Origin: Ceratorhiza oryzae-sativae
Taxonomy: Eukaryota; Basidiomycota; Agaricomycetes; Cantharellales; Ceratobasidiaceae
DNA length: 64,000 nt
Assembly (NCBI GenBank): GCA_030998015.1
Contig: JARWMV010000245.1
Location: 620,001-684,000, forward strand
Direction of reading: 5' to 3'
The notes below the pieces were generated by a model, which had not been told where the DNA came from, did not search any database, and saw nothing but the letters and a program-made list of their open reading frames with translations. Of the stretch, positions 24,216-37,393 are shown in pieces. Numbering within the stretch: position 1 is the stretch's first letter; every line of letters begins with the position of its first letter. Both the position numbers and the translations under genes were made by a program.

Positions 24216-25040
24216 ATGTTTGGAATCTGCGTAGCTGGCCGATTGCTGTATGTTACATCATTATACTCCTGATCGAGGACACTATTGACGCCCACCCTCA
24301 ACATTCAGACAGACTGAGCACCAGCAAATCGACGAATCTCATATTGCGTTTACAATAGAATCGGCAAATAATGTCAATCACATATGCGTTTTCATGTTAG
24401 GAACTGGTGAGCTATAAAGCATCTATTGCAGCGTCATTGTAGTAAGCTCCTCGTTTGGCGCCTCGAAAGTGCCGCTTCCCCCAGGCTACGCGGCAACAGT
24501 TCACTTTCACTGGCCAGGAAAAGGGTTCCAATTACTAGGCATGCAAGTCCCCCACCCTTTCACCAGTCATTTTTGTTATCAATCTAACGACTGTGTCTCT
24601 CAAACAGGCTCTCCAATGAAAAGCCTTCTGCGGTATTTCGCCTTCGAGGAAACTATACCCCTGCACATCACCAGTCGCATTCCACAATCTCTTCCGCGAC
24701 CGCAGCTACGAACACGGCCCCGGACAATGTGACAGCCGTTCTCGGGATCGCTGTCGAGACTATTGCGGTGGTTGAAGCCCAACTTGCGTCCCTGAGCGAT
24801 AATCGGCTCGTTAAGGTTAGAAGCGGCGGTGCTGTTGCTAGTGCTAGTACCGGGACATTGGCGGATCCTGTGCTGCTTGCCGAACGCGTGGTAAAGCATT
24901 TATTTACGTACTTGTCCTCATTTGTGGGAGCACTCGGTCCTCAAACGGTTGTGCCGTTGAGCACAATTCAGAAGTGGTACGAGGGATTTTTGGCCAAGGT
25001 GCGAGCCGGTGGGGTAGGGTTTTTGGAGAACCAAGAGTAG
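24216..25040 (+). CDS. Hikeshi-like (OPI10/DUF775) Hsp70 nuclear import carrier
   Basis: Family of the Hikeshi protein, which carries Hsp70 into the nucleus under heat stress. Exons 24216..24247, 24309..24406, 24470..24542 and 24608..25040 join in frame. They read MFGICVAGRLLQTEHQQID, ESHIAFTIESANNVNHICVF, ATVHFHWPGKGFQLLGM and LSNEKPSAVFRLRGNY, and end LAKVRAGGVGFLENQE. The last intron (24543..24607) has a GC donor. Length is about 210 residues, as in the family. The stop is only 73 bp from the end of the convergent metacaspase gene. Confidence 0.92.
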
Positions 25041-25084
25041 ATGGTTGTATTTAAATTCATTCGGCACTGGTCACTGCACAATTT

Positions 25085-25096
25085 GGGGGGGGGGGG
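25085..25096 (-). repeat. C12 homopolymer in the metacaspase 3' region
   Basis: Twelve G on the plus strand (C12 in metacaspase sense), 17 bases after the metacaspase stop codon. Confidence 0.9.
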
Positions 25097-25113
25097 CTGA
25101 AAGTATTTCTATC

Positions 25114-26716
25114 TTACTGCACGAACAGCATGTCCATGTCGATTGGGTGGGAGGATGAAAGCTATAGTTCCGAGTGAATCAAGTGGAATTATAATAGGTC
25201 TGGAAATATATATACCTGTGGCTTTTGATCAAACTTGCCACGCAACTCGTTGTGGATGGCCTTCAACAACTGAGCGTAAGACATCTGAGGGAATTTGTCT
25301 GAATTTGGTTTCAGTCACAACTCTACCACGACGGATTGGCCAGGGATAATCTCACTGAATGCTCGGATGAAAGCATACGAAAGTGCCCCACTGGGCACCC
25401 CACCAAACTGAGCGTCAGCACTTGTTTGGCTGTCACGACAGCCAGATAGAGAAATCTAGATATCTTGGTTAGTTGCGTAAAGCGAATGGAGTATAGTGTG
25501 TGGGACACACCACGTCAGCAGGAGACCATTTGAACCGCTTTTGACGTTCGTCGATTGCAGTTGCTTCATCCTCCGCCTCTCCCTGAAGGTCATCAGGCTC
25601 TTTAATAGCACCGCTAGTCTCGTACTTCAACACATAATCAATCTATGGGAAGGGTGCTAATATCTATACTGCTCACCGTCCACGGGAGATCTAAAACATC
25701 GGGTTTTTAAAATTTGGTCGATGTGCTCAGAAGAAAGCCGACCAAAACGTACCGAGCACTGAGCCACTATGGCACGAGTCGAATAGCGCTGTAAGTCCGG
25801 CTCCTTCGGGAAGAGGCTTGACCAGCAGCTCATGCAGCTCATCGTCGACTAGGACCCCGGCTGTTTCATAGTCGGTCGGGCAGATAGCTGGCCGAAGCAA
25901 GCCGAGTATCAGCTTGATAGTATTTTGGCAAGCAACTGGAACCAACATTCATCCTTGCCATCGTATTCGTCTCCCCCGAGGTCGTCTTGATTACTACCAT
26001 GACCGGAATCTGCGGAATCGAACCGTTAGGTTTACGCTTTAGTCTTGAGGTAAAACACGCACAATGAAAAAACAGGGAATCATCGGGATCCGCATCCGAA
26101 ACGAGCCAATCAATATACTGAATCTGTAGCGGTATTAGTGTATTCCGTCCATAGCAAGATATATACGTACAATATTTTCGCGATTGGATTCGGCTTCACC
26201 AATCTCGCCACGAGTGCTCTCGCTGTCGGCCAAAACCCGGATATCTCCTTCGTCGTAACCGAAATGGTCTGTTGGGCAGTGGGGGGTTAAGCACTATCCT
26301 CTAGAGCTAACGGAAGTTCTGCACCAATCAAGAACCTCTTGATGTTGAAAACATCGTTAATACAACCATTGAGCGGGGCTGATCCACCAGGATAGTTACA
26401 GCCTACGAGCAGAGCCTTGCGTTTGCCCGTGCACTGAGATAGACGGTAATGTAAAGGCTGTCGTTCTTCGCCGTCTTCGTCGTAGACAATAGGCCCATAG
26501 TGCTGTTGCTGAGCATCCGGCTCGTGCATCTCCTCGGGAGGGGTTGGGGGGTCGTACTCATTGCCATCGTTGTCGTCAAGTGGGAAGATGTGATTGAACA
26601 CCGCACGGGGTATTCCCATTTCTTCGACAAACTCCCTAAAGGGATAGGTTAGACAGAACTATACCACTAAAGCAAACGACTGACTCTGCAACTTCTCTAA
26701 AATCGTCGATGTCCAT
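25114..26716 (-). CDS. MCA1: Type I metacaspase
   Basis: Cysteine protease of the caspase clan cutting after Arg/Lys, linked to protein quality control and death-like responses. The start at 26716 gives [11 protein letters not shown], joined by an intron to [18 protein letters not shown] Pro/Glu-rich prodomain is followed by [20 protein letters not shown], then [16 protein letters not shown]. The catalytic His is in [20 protein letters not shown] (about 26.0 kb). The catalytic Cys is in [16 protein letters not shown] (about 25.75 kb). The C-terminus reads [18 protein letters not shown] and ends [11 protein letters not shown]. The prodomain is short and acidic rather than the Gln/Asn-rich type of many yeasts. 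Exon joins in the middle are supported by frame. Confidence 0.92.
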
Positions 26717-27363
26717 GACGGCTGAGTCCACCCAGGGGGTTACAATACACAGTTGAACGCTTCAGCCGGCTTTTATAGCAGAATCAAAGCTCAATCTACT
26801 GATGATCTTTCACATTTGGCCAAGGATACCATGATTAGGGTGCCTGAGCACTGTGAGCGTATGGCTTCGAGCGCCCAGGAACATCAGTCCTGGCCGAGGT
26901 AAGTAAGCCAACGAATACTGTGGCGAGTAATGTGACCAAATCAAATGCATGAATCGAGCGTATGGAACATTCGAAACTGCAGTTTAAGAACCTGGAATAA
27001 GGTCGGCTGGGGAGCTCGGGCGGTCACCAAGCGCCGAGACCCTGGCGGCGGTGCTGCGTCGACGGTGGATCACAACACACACCAGCAACGACACCGCGAC
27101 CCTATCCTTGTGGTCGTGTAATACCACTGTATTCGTCTGGGACACGCCCCTCCCATGTACGTACAATATAAATCCTGTACTAGATACCGCTCCAGACTGA
27201 ATTGGATCATCCCATCACAGAATTTGCCACGTTTTTCAGCTCGAAAAAGTATCTGTCGTGTTGGATGCCGATCGACGTCCTCCAGCATTTGACGCAAAAC
27301 AATAGTCTATCGTTAGCCTTCAAGAACTAATTGTCATACTACCCCTGATTAGGTCAACACACC
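26717..27363. other. Divergent intergenic region, metacaspase/YND1
   Basis: About 650 bases between two outward-reading genes; presumably both promoters. No RNA gene, repeat or credible ORF seen. Confidence 0.4.
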
Positions 27364-29913
27364 ATGCCTCCACCGACCTCTGCTAATTCTTGGTTCGCGT
27401 CACGGCGTTTCGGGATTGTCATCGACGCTGGATCTTCTGGGTCTCGTCTTCAAATTTACAGTTGGAAGGACCCTCGTACAGTTCGAGCACAACATGGTTA
27501 GTCGAGTCATATCTTTATTAATGCAATGCAACTCAGACATGTCGATCAGGAAGTTCCATCAATGACAAGCTGCCTAGAATTGAAAAAGGGACGATAGACG
27601 GTGCTGATTGGGTCAAGAAGGTGGAGCCAGGTGAGCTTGCGCGTGAAGCATATACTTTCTGTCGTTTCTGACATCCCTACCAGGCCTGTCAAGCTTTGCA
27701 GACAACCCGTCCGGGGTTGCAGCATACTTGCGCCCCTTGCTGGCTCATGCACTAGTACATATACCACCGTCACTCCGTTCTCAAACTCCCATTTTCTTGC
27801 TTGCCACCGCTGGAATGCGATTGCTTCACCCTACTCAACGGCGGGACGTACTCGCAGCTGCATGCGATCTCTTACATTCCTTCTCTGAATTCAAAGTGCG
27901 TATTATCTATATTGTATGCATAAGCTATTTAACGTAAAGCAGTTGGACAATGTTAACATGAAAGCTGGGTTGGGCGTTGGCCATGGCTGTGGCTCGAGCG
28001 TGCGAATAATAACTGGAGAAGAGGAAGGCCTTTTTGGCTGGTTGGCAGTGAATTACCTGATGGATGGATTCGACGTTCACTCAAGAGCACAAATCAGTGA
28101 TGCTTCCAACAAGGTGGGCTCTACCTATGGGTTCCTGGATATGGGCGGTGCATCAACCCAGATTGCGTATGAACCTTCTCACGAAGAGCAAGCAAAGCCT
28201 CAAAACCAAGACCTCCTGGTTAATGTTCGCCTAAGGTTGATGGGAGGTGACGAAATCCGACACCGAGTTTTCGTCACAACTTGGCTAGGGTATGGGACCA
28301 ACCAAGCTCGGGAGCGATACGTCAACAAAGCTATACTCGAAGCATCCGCATCGGGTGTCACTCCTGCCGATGCTTCCCCGCTACCGGTCGTCGAAGATCC
28401 GTGTCTACCTGTTGGCCTATTACGCCGTGAAACACATCTGGATCCCACGTCGGGTTCCACCTCACGCACTATGATAGGACTTGGTTCCTTTAGCAAATGT
28501 CTAGCTGCGACATCACCACTCTTGAACAAAAACGCACCTTGTCCAGACTCTCGAAACTGTCTCTTCAACGGCGTCCCCGCTCCCCCGATCGATTTTTCGT
28601 CATCCCACTTTATTGGCGTCTCCGAATACTGGTATTCTTCGGAACATTCATTCGGACTCGGAGGTGCATACGATTTCGTCTCATACGAGCGCGCTGCCAG
28701 CCAGTTTTGTCGTCAAAAGTGGGAAGATATCGTAGCAGCGCATGATCGTACTAAGGCAGAGCTTGGCAAAGAAGGCCTGGGAGGAGATGGCCAAGTCGAG
28801 AAGCACGGCCAAGTTATGGAGGTGGGCCAATGGGGTCGCGATGTCGAGCTGAAGCGGCTTGAGATGCAGTGTTTCAAGGCGGCTTGGATCGTCAACATTC
28901 TTCACGAAGGCATCGGCATCCCGCGTATCGTTGACCCGAATGGCAACTCGACTTCAGAAAATGCTGCCAAAGAGGCAATCGCCAAGGCTGAAGACAAGGG
29001 ACTTGGGCAGAAGAGTGTCCCACCTGGAAAGAGGCCGACCTTCCAGAGTATGGACTCGGTAAACGACACAGCAATCTCTTGGACGCTGGGCAAGATGGTT
29101 ATCGAGGCTTGCAAAGACATCCCGCCTGCATCCAAACAGGCTGTTCCGATCGCCGACCCTATGCAACCCATCCCCGAACTTCCAGCAGAACGACCCGGTT
29201 TCTTAGACTTTGACGCACTTGAGGACAGCATCTCGCATCGGCTGCCCGAACGATTCACGCGCCACTCGCTTGGATTCTCTCCGATCGCACTCGCATTCTA
29301 TTCGACGGTATTCACACTCTGGCTCTTTATTCTATGGAGGATGCGAACACGCCTTCGCGCATTTGTACGACGCTGGCGTCGTGTCTTGTATCCAAATGAG
29401 CAAGCCGACCGGATGCAATACGCGATGGAGGGAGGACAAACCACCGCTAGCCCCATCATATCTCGACCATCTACGCCATCTTTCCATAGCACCCAAGCGC
29501 AATCATCGAGATTTGCCTCGGTGCTACGTGCATCTCTCAAGGAGATTGCCACTCCTCTATCGCGCTCGTCCTCTCCGTTCCAGTTCCAAAACAAACGATC
29601 CTCGAGCTATCCTCTCAGCCCGTACGAGAGTCCGGGAACGCCTACTACTGCCACAACAGCTAGACCGCTCTACCTGAGTGTGAGCACGGCCAATGGCACA
29701 CGCAGCTCAGCACCGTCTCCAAATAGCCCTGCTTTGGGATCCTTTAGCGGCACAGCCCGAGAAGCTCCAAACAGCTCGCTCCAGACGCCTCTCTACTCCT
29801 CGTCTAGGAACAGCTCTGTAGTGAACTTGACAACAATCATGCCTAGGAGCTCGGCTGCTATGTCACGGCAGACTACCAACGGACATACGCCATCTTCCTC
29901 TCATGACGACTGA
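27364..29913 (+). CDS. YND1: Golgi apyrase, GDA1/CD39 family (YND1-like)
   Basis: Nucleoside di/triphosphatase of the Golgi lumen that clears nucleoside diphosphates released by glycosyltransferases. The start gives MPPPTSANSWFASRRF. The four apyrase regions are visible: FGIVIDAGSSGSRLQIYSW, PIFLLATAGMRLL, RIITGEEEGLFGWLAVNYL and YGFLDMGGASTQIAYEP. One C-terminal membrane segment (FSPIALAFYSTVFTLWLFIL) is followed by a basic stretch and a Ser/Pro-rich cytoplasmic tail ending NGHTPSSSHDD. No N-terminal signal peptide is seen; single C-terminal anchoring matches Ynd1. Three short introns lie in the first 600 bases; the third (ending at about 27939) leaves a slightly unusual linker before GCGSSVRI, so its acceptor is uncertain. 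Confidence 0.92.
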
Positions 29914-29932
29914 CACTTGAATACGTTTTTCT

Positions 29933-29944
29933 CCCCCCCCCCCC
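29933..29944 (+). repeat. C12 homopolymer in the YND1 3' region
   Basis: Twelve C in the sense strand, 19 bases after the YND1 stop, mirroring the tract after the metacaspase stop. Confidence 0.9.
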
Positions 29945-30147
29945 ACTTCCCTCTCCCGTTTTGCATGGATCTTGGACTGTTTATGGACTTACTCTTGGCA
30001 GTTCTCTTGTCTGCACGAACTTTTGATGATATGCGATATGACTTGACTAATGTTATTCATGGCTTTCCTCTAAAATGAGCTTTATTTGACCAAAGTTCTT
30101 ATAACGGAATGCAGGTAACGGTATGAAAGTAATTTTTTGAATTTGAA

Positions 30148-31539
<1,392 letters not shown>

Positions 31540-32897
31540 TGTGTTAAATCAGCAAGGGGGGATTGCATGGGAAGTAATTTGGCGAAATTTTCTTTATATA
31601 TGCGAACAGGTGAGATGGGTGCGTCGACCTATCGGGTTGCTCGTGAGTATGGTATAATGTTTGACTGACGTTAAGCGATCTGAAAAGGAGGGATATCGGG
31701 CAAAAGTGACCGAAACGGCGGTCATAGATACTCCCACCCGGGCACAAGGCTTAACAACACTCATTTGCAGATTGGACAATGGCATTGTTCCATAACGTAT
31801 ATCGCTGAAACAGGCCGACGGCCTTTGTAGTAGCGCCGTTATCAAGAGAGCTACAGCGCGGCCACCGGTATGTTATACCCACACCATTACCCCAAAGGAC
31901 AATTAAAGCCCTCGTATTAGATTGCACGCCGTAACTAGCTGTATCTTGTTGGAATCTCGCTGTTGGGCACGGTCTAACCCGGCCGCCTCACCGAGCAAGA
32001 ATTCGGGACGTGATCAGCATATCCGTTCGTCAGCCCAGGATTTTAAGCTTAAACAATTAGCACTTTATAAGCTTCTCTTGTGGGCGAGCGTTGCTCGCTT
32101 CTGGCGACGGCTGCAGTGTTCGATATTTTCCATCGCTCTGGGCTGGACTGTCACGATCTTTGTACCCACCGTGTTTTATATGACCAGACCAGAGGGGGCT
32201 CTGTACAACCTACGAATCAGCTGGCCAAGCTTATGCTCGATCGGTATGAAAAGCATTCGATTCAATGTTCGTGCCACAGAACTGGAAGGAAAATCCATGC
32301 GACGCTAGCTAGCCAGGCAGAATAAATGTAGCTATCTCTATAGTCTCAACCCAATCATACCACCGCCCATACTTCGTGCAGCTCTAAGCGATATTTTTGG
32401 ACTTTTTACTCGGCATTCTTCGTTGCGCTGCTTTCATTGCCATTATTTACAGGACTGTGCCCCTGACCGAGAACACCGATCGCTAAACAAGAGCCGACGG
32501 ATGGCACTACCAACAGAACTATTAGTAGGCTAAAGGATAGCCAATTTATATTGATCATAGCCGGGTGTCTGAAATCAAGTAAATACACTGAGGTTGAGAC
32601 ATCCACGACGAATTGCCGGTGTATTATTTCAAGAGTATATAGATCGCCTTTTGCTCGACCAAGCACGAGTCGATTGCGCTGGAAGTTCTCTCGCCGCCAA
32701 TTCTGACCCAACCATAAGCTGGTGTACGCGCTCAGGAATGCATGGGGTTCCAAGCCTTGGCACTCGGTTTGACGTTACTGTGACTAAAGTAGTTGACCGG
32801 AAACAGCATAAACAGTAATCTGGATTCACAGCAACAAGTCACCAATTCCACTTCAAATTCAGCCCTTTCCCCTTCCGCTCATCCAAACAAAGCTAAT
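31540..32897. other. Gene-poor stretch before the thaumatin-like pseudogene
   Basis: About 1.36 kb. Several short ORFs overlap on both strands. The longest are a plus ORF at 31922..32308 and a minus ORF at 32406..32753 with one hydrophobic segment (INWLSFSLLIVLLVVPSVG). None shows a family motif or a clear set of introns, so no gene is called. Confidence 0.3.
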
Positions 32898-33680
32898 ATG
32901 CATTTTCTGCCGCTGCAACACTCTACTCTCGCTCTCCTGGCTTCCAGTGTCCAAGCAGCACATACAATCACTCTCAAAAACAACTGCAGCTAGTGATTGT
33001 CGTACTCGCACTTGCCCATGGCCCTCAAACTATGCTTGTTAGCGGCGTTGGGACTTATGTACATACGTGAAGTGGTGCCCCCTGTACTGGCACCCCGAAT
33101 CTGGACATTCCCGCAAAGAGCAGCAAGACAACCATGGTTCCTGATGGCTGGGACGGTCGTATCTGTGACAAGACCGCTTCCGGCGTCTGTGCCAATAGCT
33201 ACCACGGTGTATGTACCTCGTTTCGTTTCCCTCGTTTAATTTGTTGAGAAGCAACGCTTTAGTCACGTTCAATGAACGAGTTCAACATGAACCCTTACAT
33301 GGGTTGAACTTCTATGATATCTCTAACATCCAGGCGTACGCTGTGGTGTGTACCTTTAATGTGGAACTCGATTCTGCTTTTGACGCAATTGCCCATTCAA
33401 TAGGTGCAAAGGATAGAGTCGGGCTGCAGCAACATTACTTGCACTTCAGCAGGCTGCCCATGTGACTAGGTCAGTTTTGGTGCCATGTATGCGTATGTTT
33501 AATTGAACGTTGCCAGGCTTACCGCCCTGGAGACACTTCTGAAACTGTTGCGGCACTGACCCCGTCAACTGAGGTATTTACTCGTATAAACCCTGCTCTT
33601 TGTCTAGTGAACTAACTTGAATTCATTCGGCCGTCCGTGCTTGTGTGGACCCCAACTTTACTATCACATACTGCCCGTAA
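32898..33680 (+). pseudogene. Decayed thaumatin-like secreted protein gene
   Basis: Remains of a small secreted cysteine-rich thaumatin-like protein. A signal peptide is visible at the start (MHFLPLQHSTLALLASSVQA), then HTITLKNNCSYGVGTYVHT after removing one intron, CTGTPNLDIPAKSSK, VPDGWDGRICDKTASGVCAN, LNFYDISNIQAYAV, ESGCSNITCTSAGCPC and the terminal ACVDPNFTITYCP. Introns still have good boundaries. Three lesions break it: an in-frame TGA at 33068..33070; a one-base frame change at about 33301-33306 between MG and LNFYD; and a TAG at 33467..33469 exactly where the codon before the last intron should be Gln. Sequence error could explain the frame change but not all three together. The function is lost or belongs to another allele. 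Confidence 0.78.
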
Positions 33681-34284
33681 TCCGTCTAAAGTAAATCCCC
33701 CTGTTGCCTACCATCATTCGTCTGTATACTTCACCGAAAATATCATACATATATTGGATCCAGTTTATTCTATCTGCTCAACCCGCCGCTATGTAAGACA
33801 GACCGACCATATCATATACCAACAATGCAGTGGAGCGCGCCATGCCGGCTTACCGAGAATGTCGGGGACGGCGTCATATGACGTACGTAGTCCAAATGTC
33901 TGCCTTGGAATAGCGCTGAACGCCTGGCTGGGCTTCCTCGGGTACTGTCTCGTGGCCGACGGTCGCAACTTTTGCCATTGTGATCTCCCTGCCCGATACG
34001 GCTGAGGACCCACCCACAACAATTAGATTCCCAAGTATACGTTGTGGTCGCTATGTAGTCGTATTCTTAATAGTGAACAGTATAAGTCACGTCATAGTTC
34101 TAAAGTTAAATTGAGCTGTTACAGACGCCGATCGTTCATTCATCGCTTATATCTGGCTCAATTGAATTGTCGCATTGCGTGTCCACCCAAGTTAGGGACT
34201 GTGTAAAGGACTCATAGTGATGTGAATGGAGTGATATCAAGCCATCTGGTGCCTTTCGGGAGAGTTGATTCCATCTTCTGCTTA
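33681..34284. other. No gene recognised
   Basis: About 600 bases of AT-richer sequence between two gene remnants. Only short, motif-free ORFs; nothing supported. Confidence 0.3.
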
Positions 34285-34462
34285 CAATGAATCTCCCACC
34301 ATAGGATCAGCAAATATTGATGTCAAGGAAGTAGTCTTGGCCAGCGGTAACGTTATGCAGTCCTTGGTATGAGACGCCAGCATGTGCACGAACAACGGGA
34401 CCCAGCGTGTTTCCTTCCAAGGCGAGTGTAGGCGCGAGGCCAAGATATTGAGTCAACTTCAT
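34285..34462 (-). pseudogene. 5' fragment of a type-B carboxylesterase/lipase gene
   Basis: An ATG at 34462 opens MKLTQYLGLAPTLALEGNTL, then VVRAHAGVSYQGLHN and VTAGQDYFL, resembling the N-terminal start of fungal secreted carboxylesterases. It then stops within a few codons; in another frame FADPMVGDS recalls the next family segment (xxPPVGDLRF). The rest of the enzyme (GxSxG nucleophile elbow) is not found in the window. I read this as a truncated relic; the short length keeps confidence moderate. Confidence 0.45.
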
Positions 34463-35286
34463 CGCTTGGAGGTGGAATGGTTAGTCCGTTGTTTACACCA
34501 GCTTTTGAAAACAACCGGCTCAGGGTCGGAACCAGGAAGAAATTCACCAGAAAGGTGCTGTTGTGACCGAAACAAGAGCTATTTCTGCGACTACACATCA
34601 AATTCTTCTCGGGTGTTTTTAAAAGATAGTTATTATAGAACCTCGAAAAACGGCAACTGCAGCATGAGACTTCGATATCCATGAACAACCTATGAAGCTT
34701 GGGATACTGTGATCGTTGTGATTGCTGTATTGGCCTTACAGTCGGATAGGGTGCTTGGTACTAAGATTCAGCTGGATTCAATCTGCTCTCCGAATTTCAA
34801 AAGTCCACGCACACCAAAAGAGCGTTGGCAGTGGAGGACTGGACCACAAATAGCTGATGAATCAATATAGGGTCCCCCTTACTGCAACACACGTGCCTGC
34901 AACACTCACTTATAAAATCCACCCAGACCTGGTCGATAGTCCTCATACTTACCTTGATGGGATATTGGCTTTCAAGTCCTCGCAAGTATCAGGTGGAGGA
35001 GTTGGCCATCGTACAGCGCCTCTTGGTTCAGTTAGCACCTCTGCTTTGTCTGGTCTTACGGGCCAGGCACCATCTTAATCTTTCCCTGTCTTGTGTTGGC
35101 CCTTGGGCTGGCCAGGCTCTTTTTTTTGTGGTCCTCATGGGCCTAACCCTATAATGGTGTTTTGGCCTAAAACACAAGAGTGTATGCACCTGATGTACAT
35201 ATATTGCTGGCTGAAGCTGGATGCACTTAAAATCCTTGTGTTTCCAAGCCGTATTTATGCTTGAAATTCGATACATATCATTTGGT
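34463..35286. other. No gene recognised
   Basis: About 820 bases without a supported gene. A few short ORFs on both strands lack family features; probably repeat-derived or promoter debris. Confidence 0.3.
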
Positions 35287-35999
35287 TTACAGGATGCTCT
35301 CAACCGTCTCTGGTTTCCAACCAGGGTATAGATCGTTACTCAGTGGCTTGAGCTTGCCCTGGCCTGAATGCCACTCTTCTAGTATGGCCGCCAGGAAGTC
35401 ATTCTCATCAGCTTGGGCACAGTCTTGTACCTCCTTAAGCAGGTGATAGTCTACCTCAAGTTTGTCCTGCAAAGTATGATTAGAATGCAATATAGACACC
35501 AAAGGTATGTGTTACATTGTGCTTATCTTCCCAGAGCTTTACAATATCATTCAGCAAGAACAAACTACCCTGAATATTCAAGTGCTTGTTCTGAAGCTGC
35601 TCAACAGGGGTGGTTTTCAACACGTTAGCGACCCACCTGGGAGCACCAATATTAGGAGAGAATTGTTTGGCTAGAGCTATATTTAGACTTACTGAGCCAT
35701 GGAGTGTGCGGTTGTCCAAGTAATTTTTGAGTTCCCATCACCCCAGATTGTAACTTTCTTTTCAGCAAATGCATACCCTAGCAGGCTAGAATGCATCTTG
35801 GCTTAGCTTTCCCATTGAATTTAACCAGTTTAACCTATGGGATAAGGCAGTACTCAGGGAACCCTCCATTACTAACAATAGTCACAGGCAACCCGGTTTC
35901 TTTTGCTGCCTTAAGAACAGTTTTCTTTGCTCGGATAACTGCAGATGGATGGTTTTCATTTTCAAAAGCCTGGCGAAGTAAGGCGAATGATTAGATGTA

Positions 36000-36226
36000 C
36001 ACTTGCTGACAAAAGTCTTGCAGCATGTGACCTCAACTCTGATTTTTTGTAGTGTTTGCTGTACAATGAACAAATGTGGAGGTTTCAGCCTTCATTCAAC
36101 TAATATATTATGTAGAGTACCATCTAAACTATCTATGTACGAAAAACAGTGCGCTTTTGACATGCGTGAGATGAGATATGGCCATCTTCGCACGGTGGGG
36201 GGCTGCAAGACTTATGTAAGTGGCAA
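36000..36226 (+). repeat. Left terminal inverted repeat of the mariner element
   Basis: 227 bp, matching 37394..37620 in reverse complement with eight substitutions and no gaps; all eight fall at CpG dinucleotides. Confidence 0.95.
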
Positions 36227-36303
36227 ATAGCAACTGCATTTAAGCCTAGCAACTTTTGACAGGCAAGGTATTAACATCCAATTCTTTTCTAAGTTCATCT
36301 GTT

Positions 36304-37322
36304 ATGCCTGGCAAGTACTCTGATCCAGCGACTCAGGCCCTTGCTATGAGTATGCTTGCTCAGGGCATGTCAACTTACAAGATTGGTGCTGAGCTTCATA
36401 TCCACCCCACCACAGTCACTAGGATATGCAAGAGGGTCAAGAAACTTCACAGCGTATACTCCACAAAGGCCAAGACCAGGCACCCACACAAACTTACCCC
36501 CTCTGACATTCATTTCGCTGCACTTTCCATTGCCTGAACTCAGAACTACACAGCCACTGCGCTCCAGTGTGAGTTCTTTCCCAGTCTTCATCCCACCACA
36601 ATCCGCTGTGCTCTCTGTGGTGTGGGCTTACATGCGTATATACAACACAAGGTTCCCTTCATCAACACTCAAAACAAGCATATCCATCTTGCCTGGGTCA
36701 CAGAGTGGATCACTTGGTCAATGATGGTGTGGTGCGGTTCACCTTTTCAGACGAGAGCAAGTTCAATATTTTTGGGTCAGATGGAAAGCAGTACGTGTGG
36801 TGAAGACCAGGCGAAGCCTTAGAACCTCTCAATACCAAGAAACACGTCAAGCATGGCAGGGGGAGTGTCATGGTGTGGGGTGTGATTACAGCTGCAGGTG
36901 TGGGGTGCCTCTACTGCATCAACAGAATGCTCACTGGTGTCAGGTACACCGAGATCCTTCAAGATGCATTTCTAGGGACTTAGGGATCAAAAGCTCAAAC
37001 CACACAAGATTATATTCCAGCAGGCAACAACCCAAAGCATACTTCACTTGTTGCTCAGGAATGGTTCCAGTCTTGTCATATTTCTGTCACTCCTTGGCCT
37101 GCTTCTAGCCCTGATCTTAATATTATTGAGCATGTATGGGAGTTCTTGGATCAAAAGGTTTGCTCTTGCACTGTTCTGCCTTGAAACCAAGATGAGTTGT
37201 GGAAGGCATTGGAGGAGGAGTGGCATTGCATCCCCCTTAGCTTTATTGAGAAGTTGTATGATTCTATTCCATCTAGACTACAGGCTGTGATTGATGCGAA
37301 GGGTGGTAACACTTGGTACTAA
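36304..37322 (+). pseudogene. Tc1/mariner transposase, inactivated
   Basis: Cut-and-paste DDE transposase. An N-terminal helix-turn-helix is visible (MPGKYSDPATQALAMSMLAQ, MSTYKIGAELHIHPTTVTRI). The catalytic part has FSDESKFNIFGSDGKQYVW, GGSVMVWGVITAAGV, NNPKHTSLVAQEWFQSC and SSPDLNIIEHVWEFLD; the spacing from the second Asp to the Glu is 34. Breaks: TGA at 36535..36537, 36801..36803 and 37182..37184, each explainable as CGA to TGA; a frame change near 36735-36760; and a short frame-shifted run at about 36975-37030, where the second catalytic Asp codon has lost a base. The element cannot move itself. Confidence 0.9.
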
Positions 37323-37393
37323 AGTTCTTTCATCATTAATACATGTGTTTGTGATTCTACTAGCCAAAATTTGTTCATCTGTTCAAGGAGTGC

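Noticed and set aside
31922..32325. Two overlapping plus ORFs (128 and 81 codons)
   Set aside because: No recognisable domain, no consistent intron structure, and they compete with each other.
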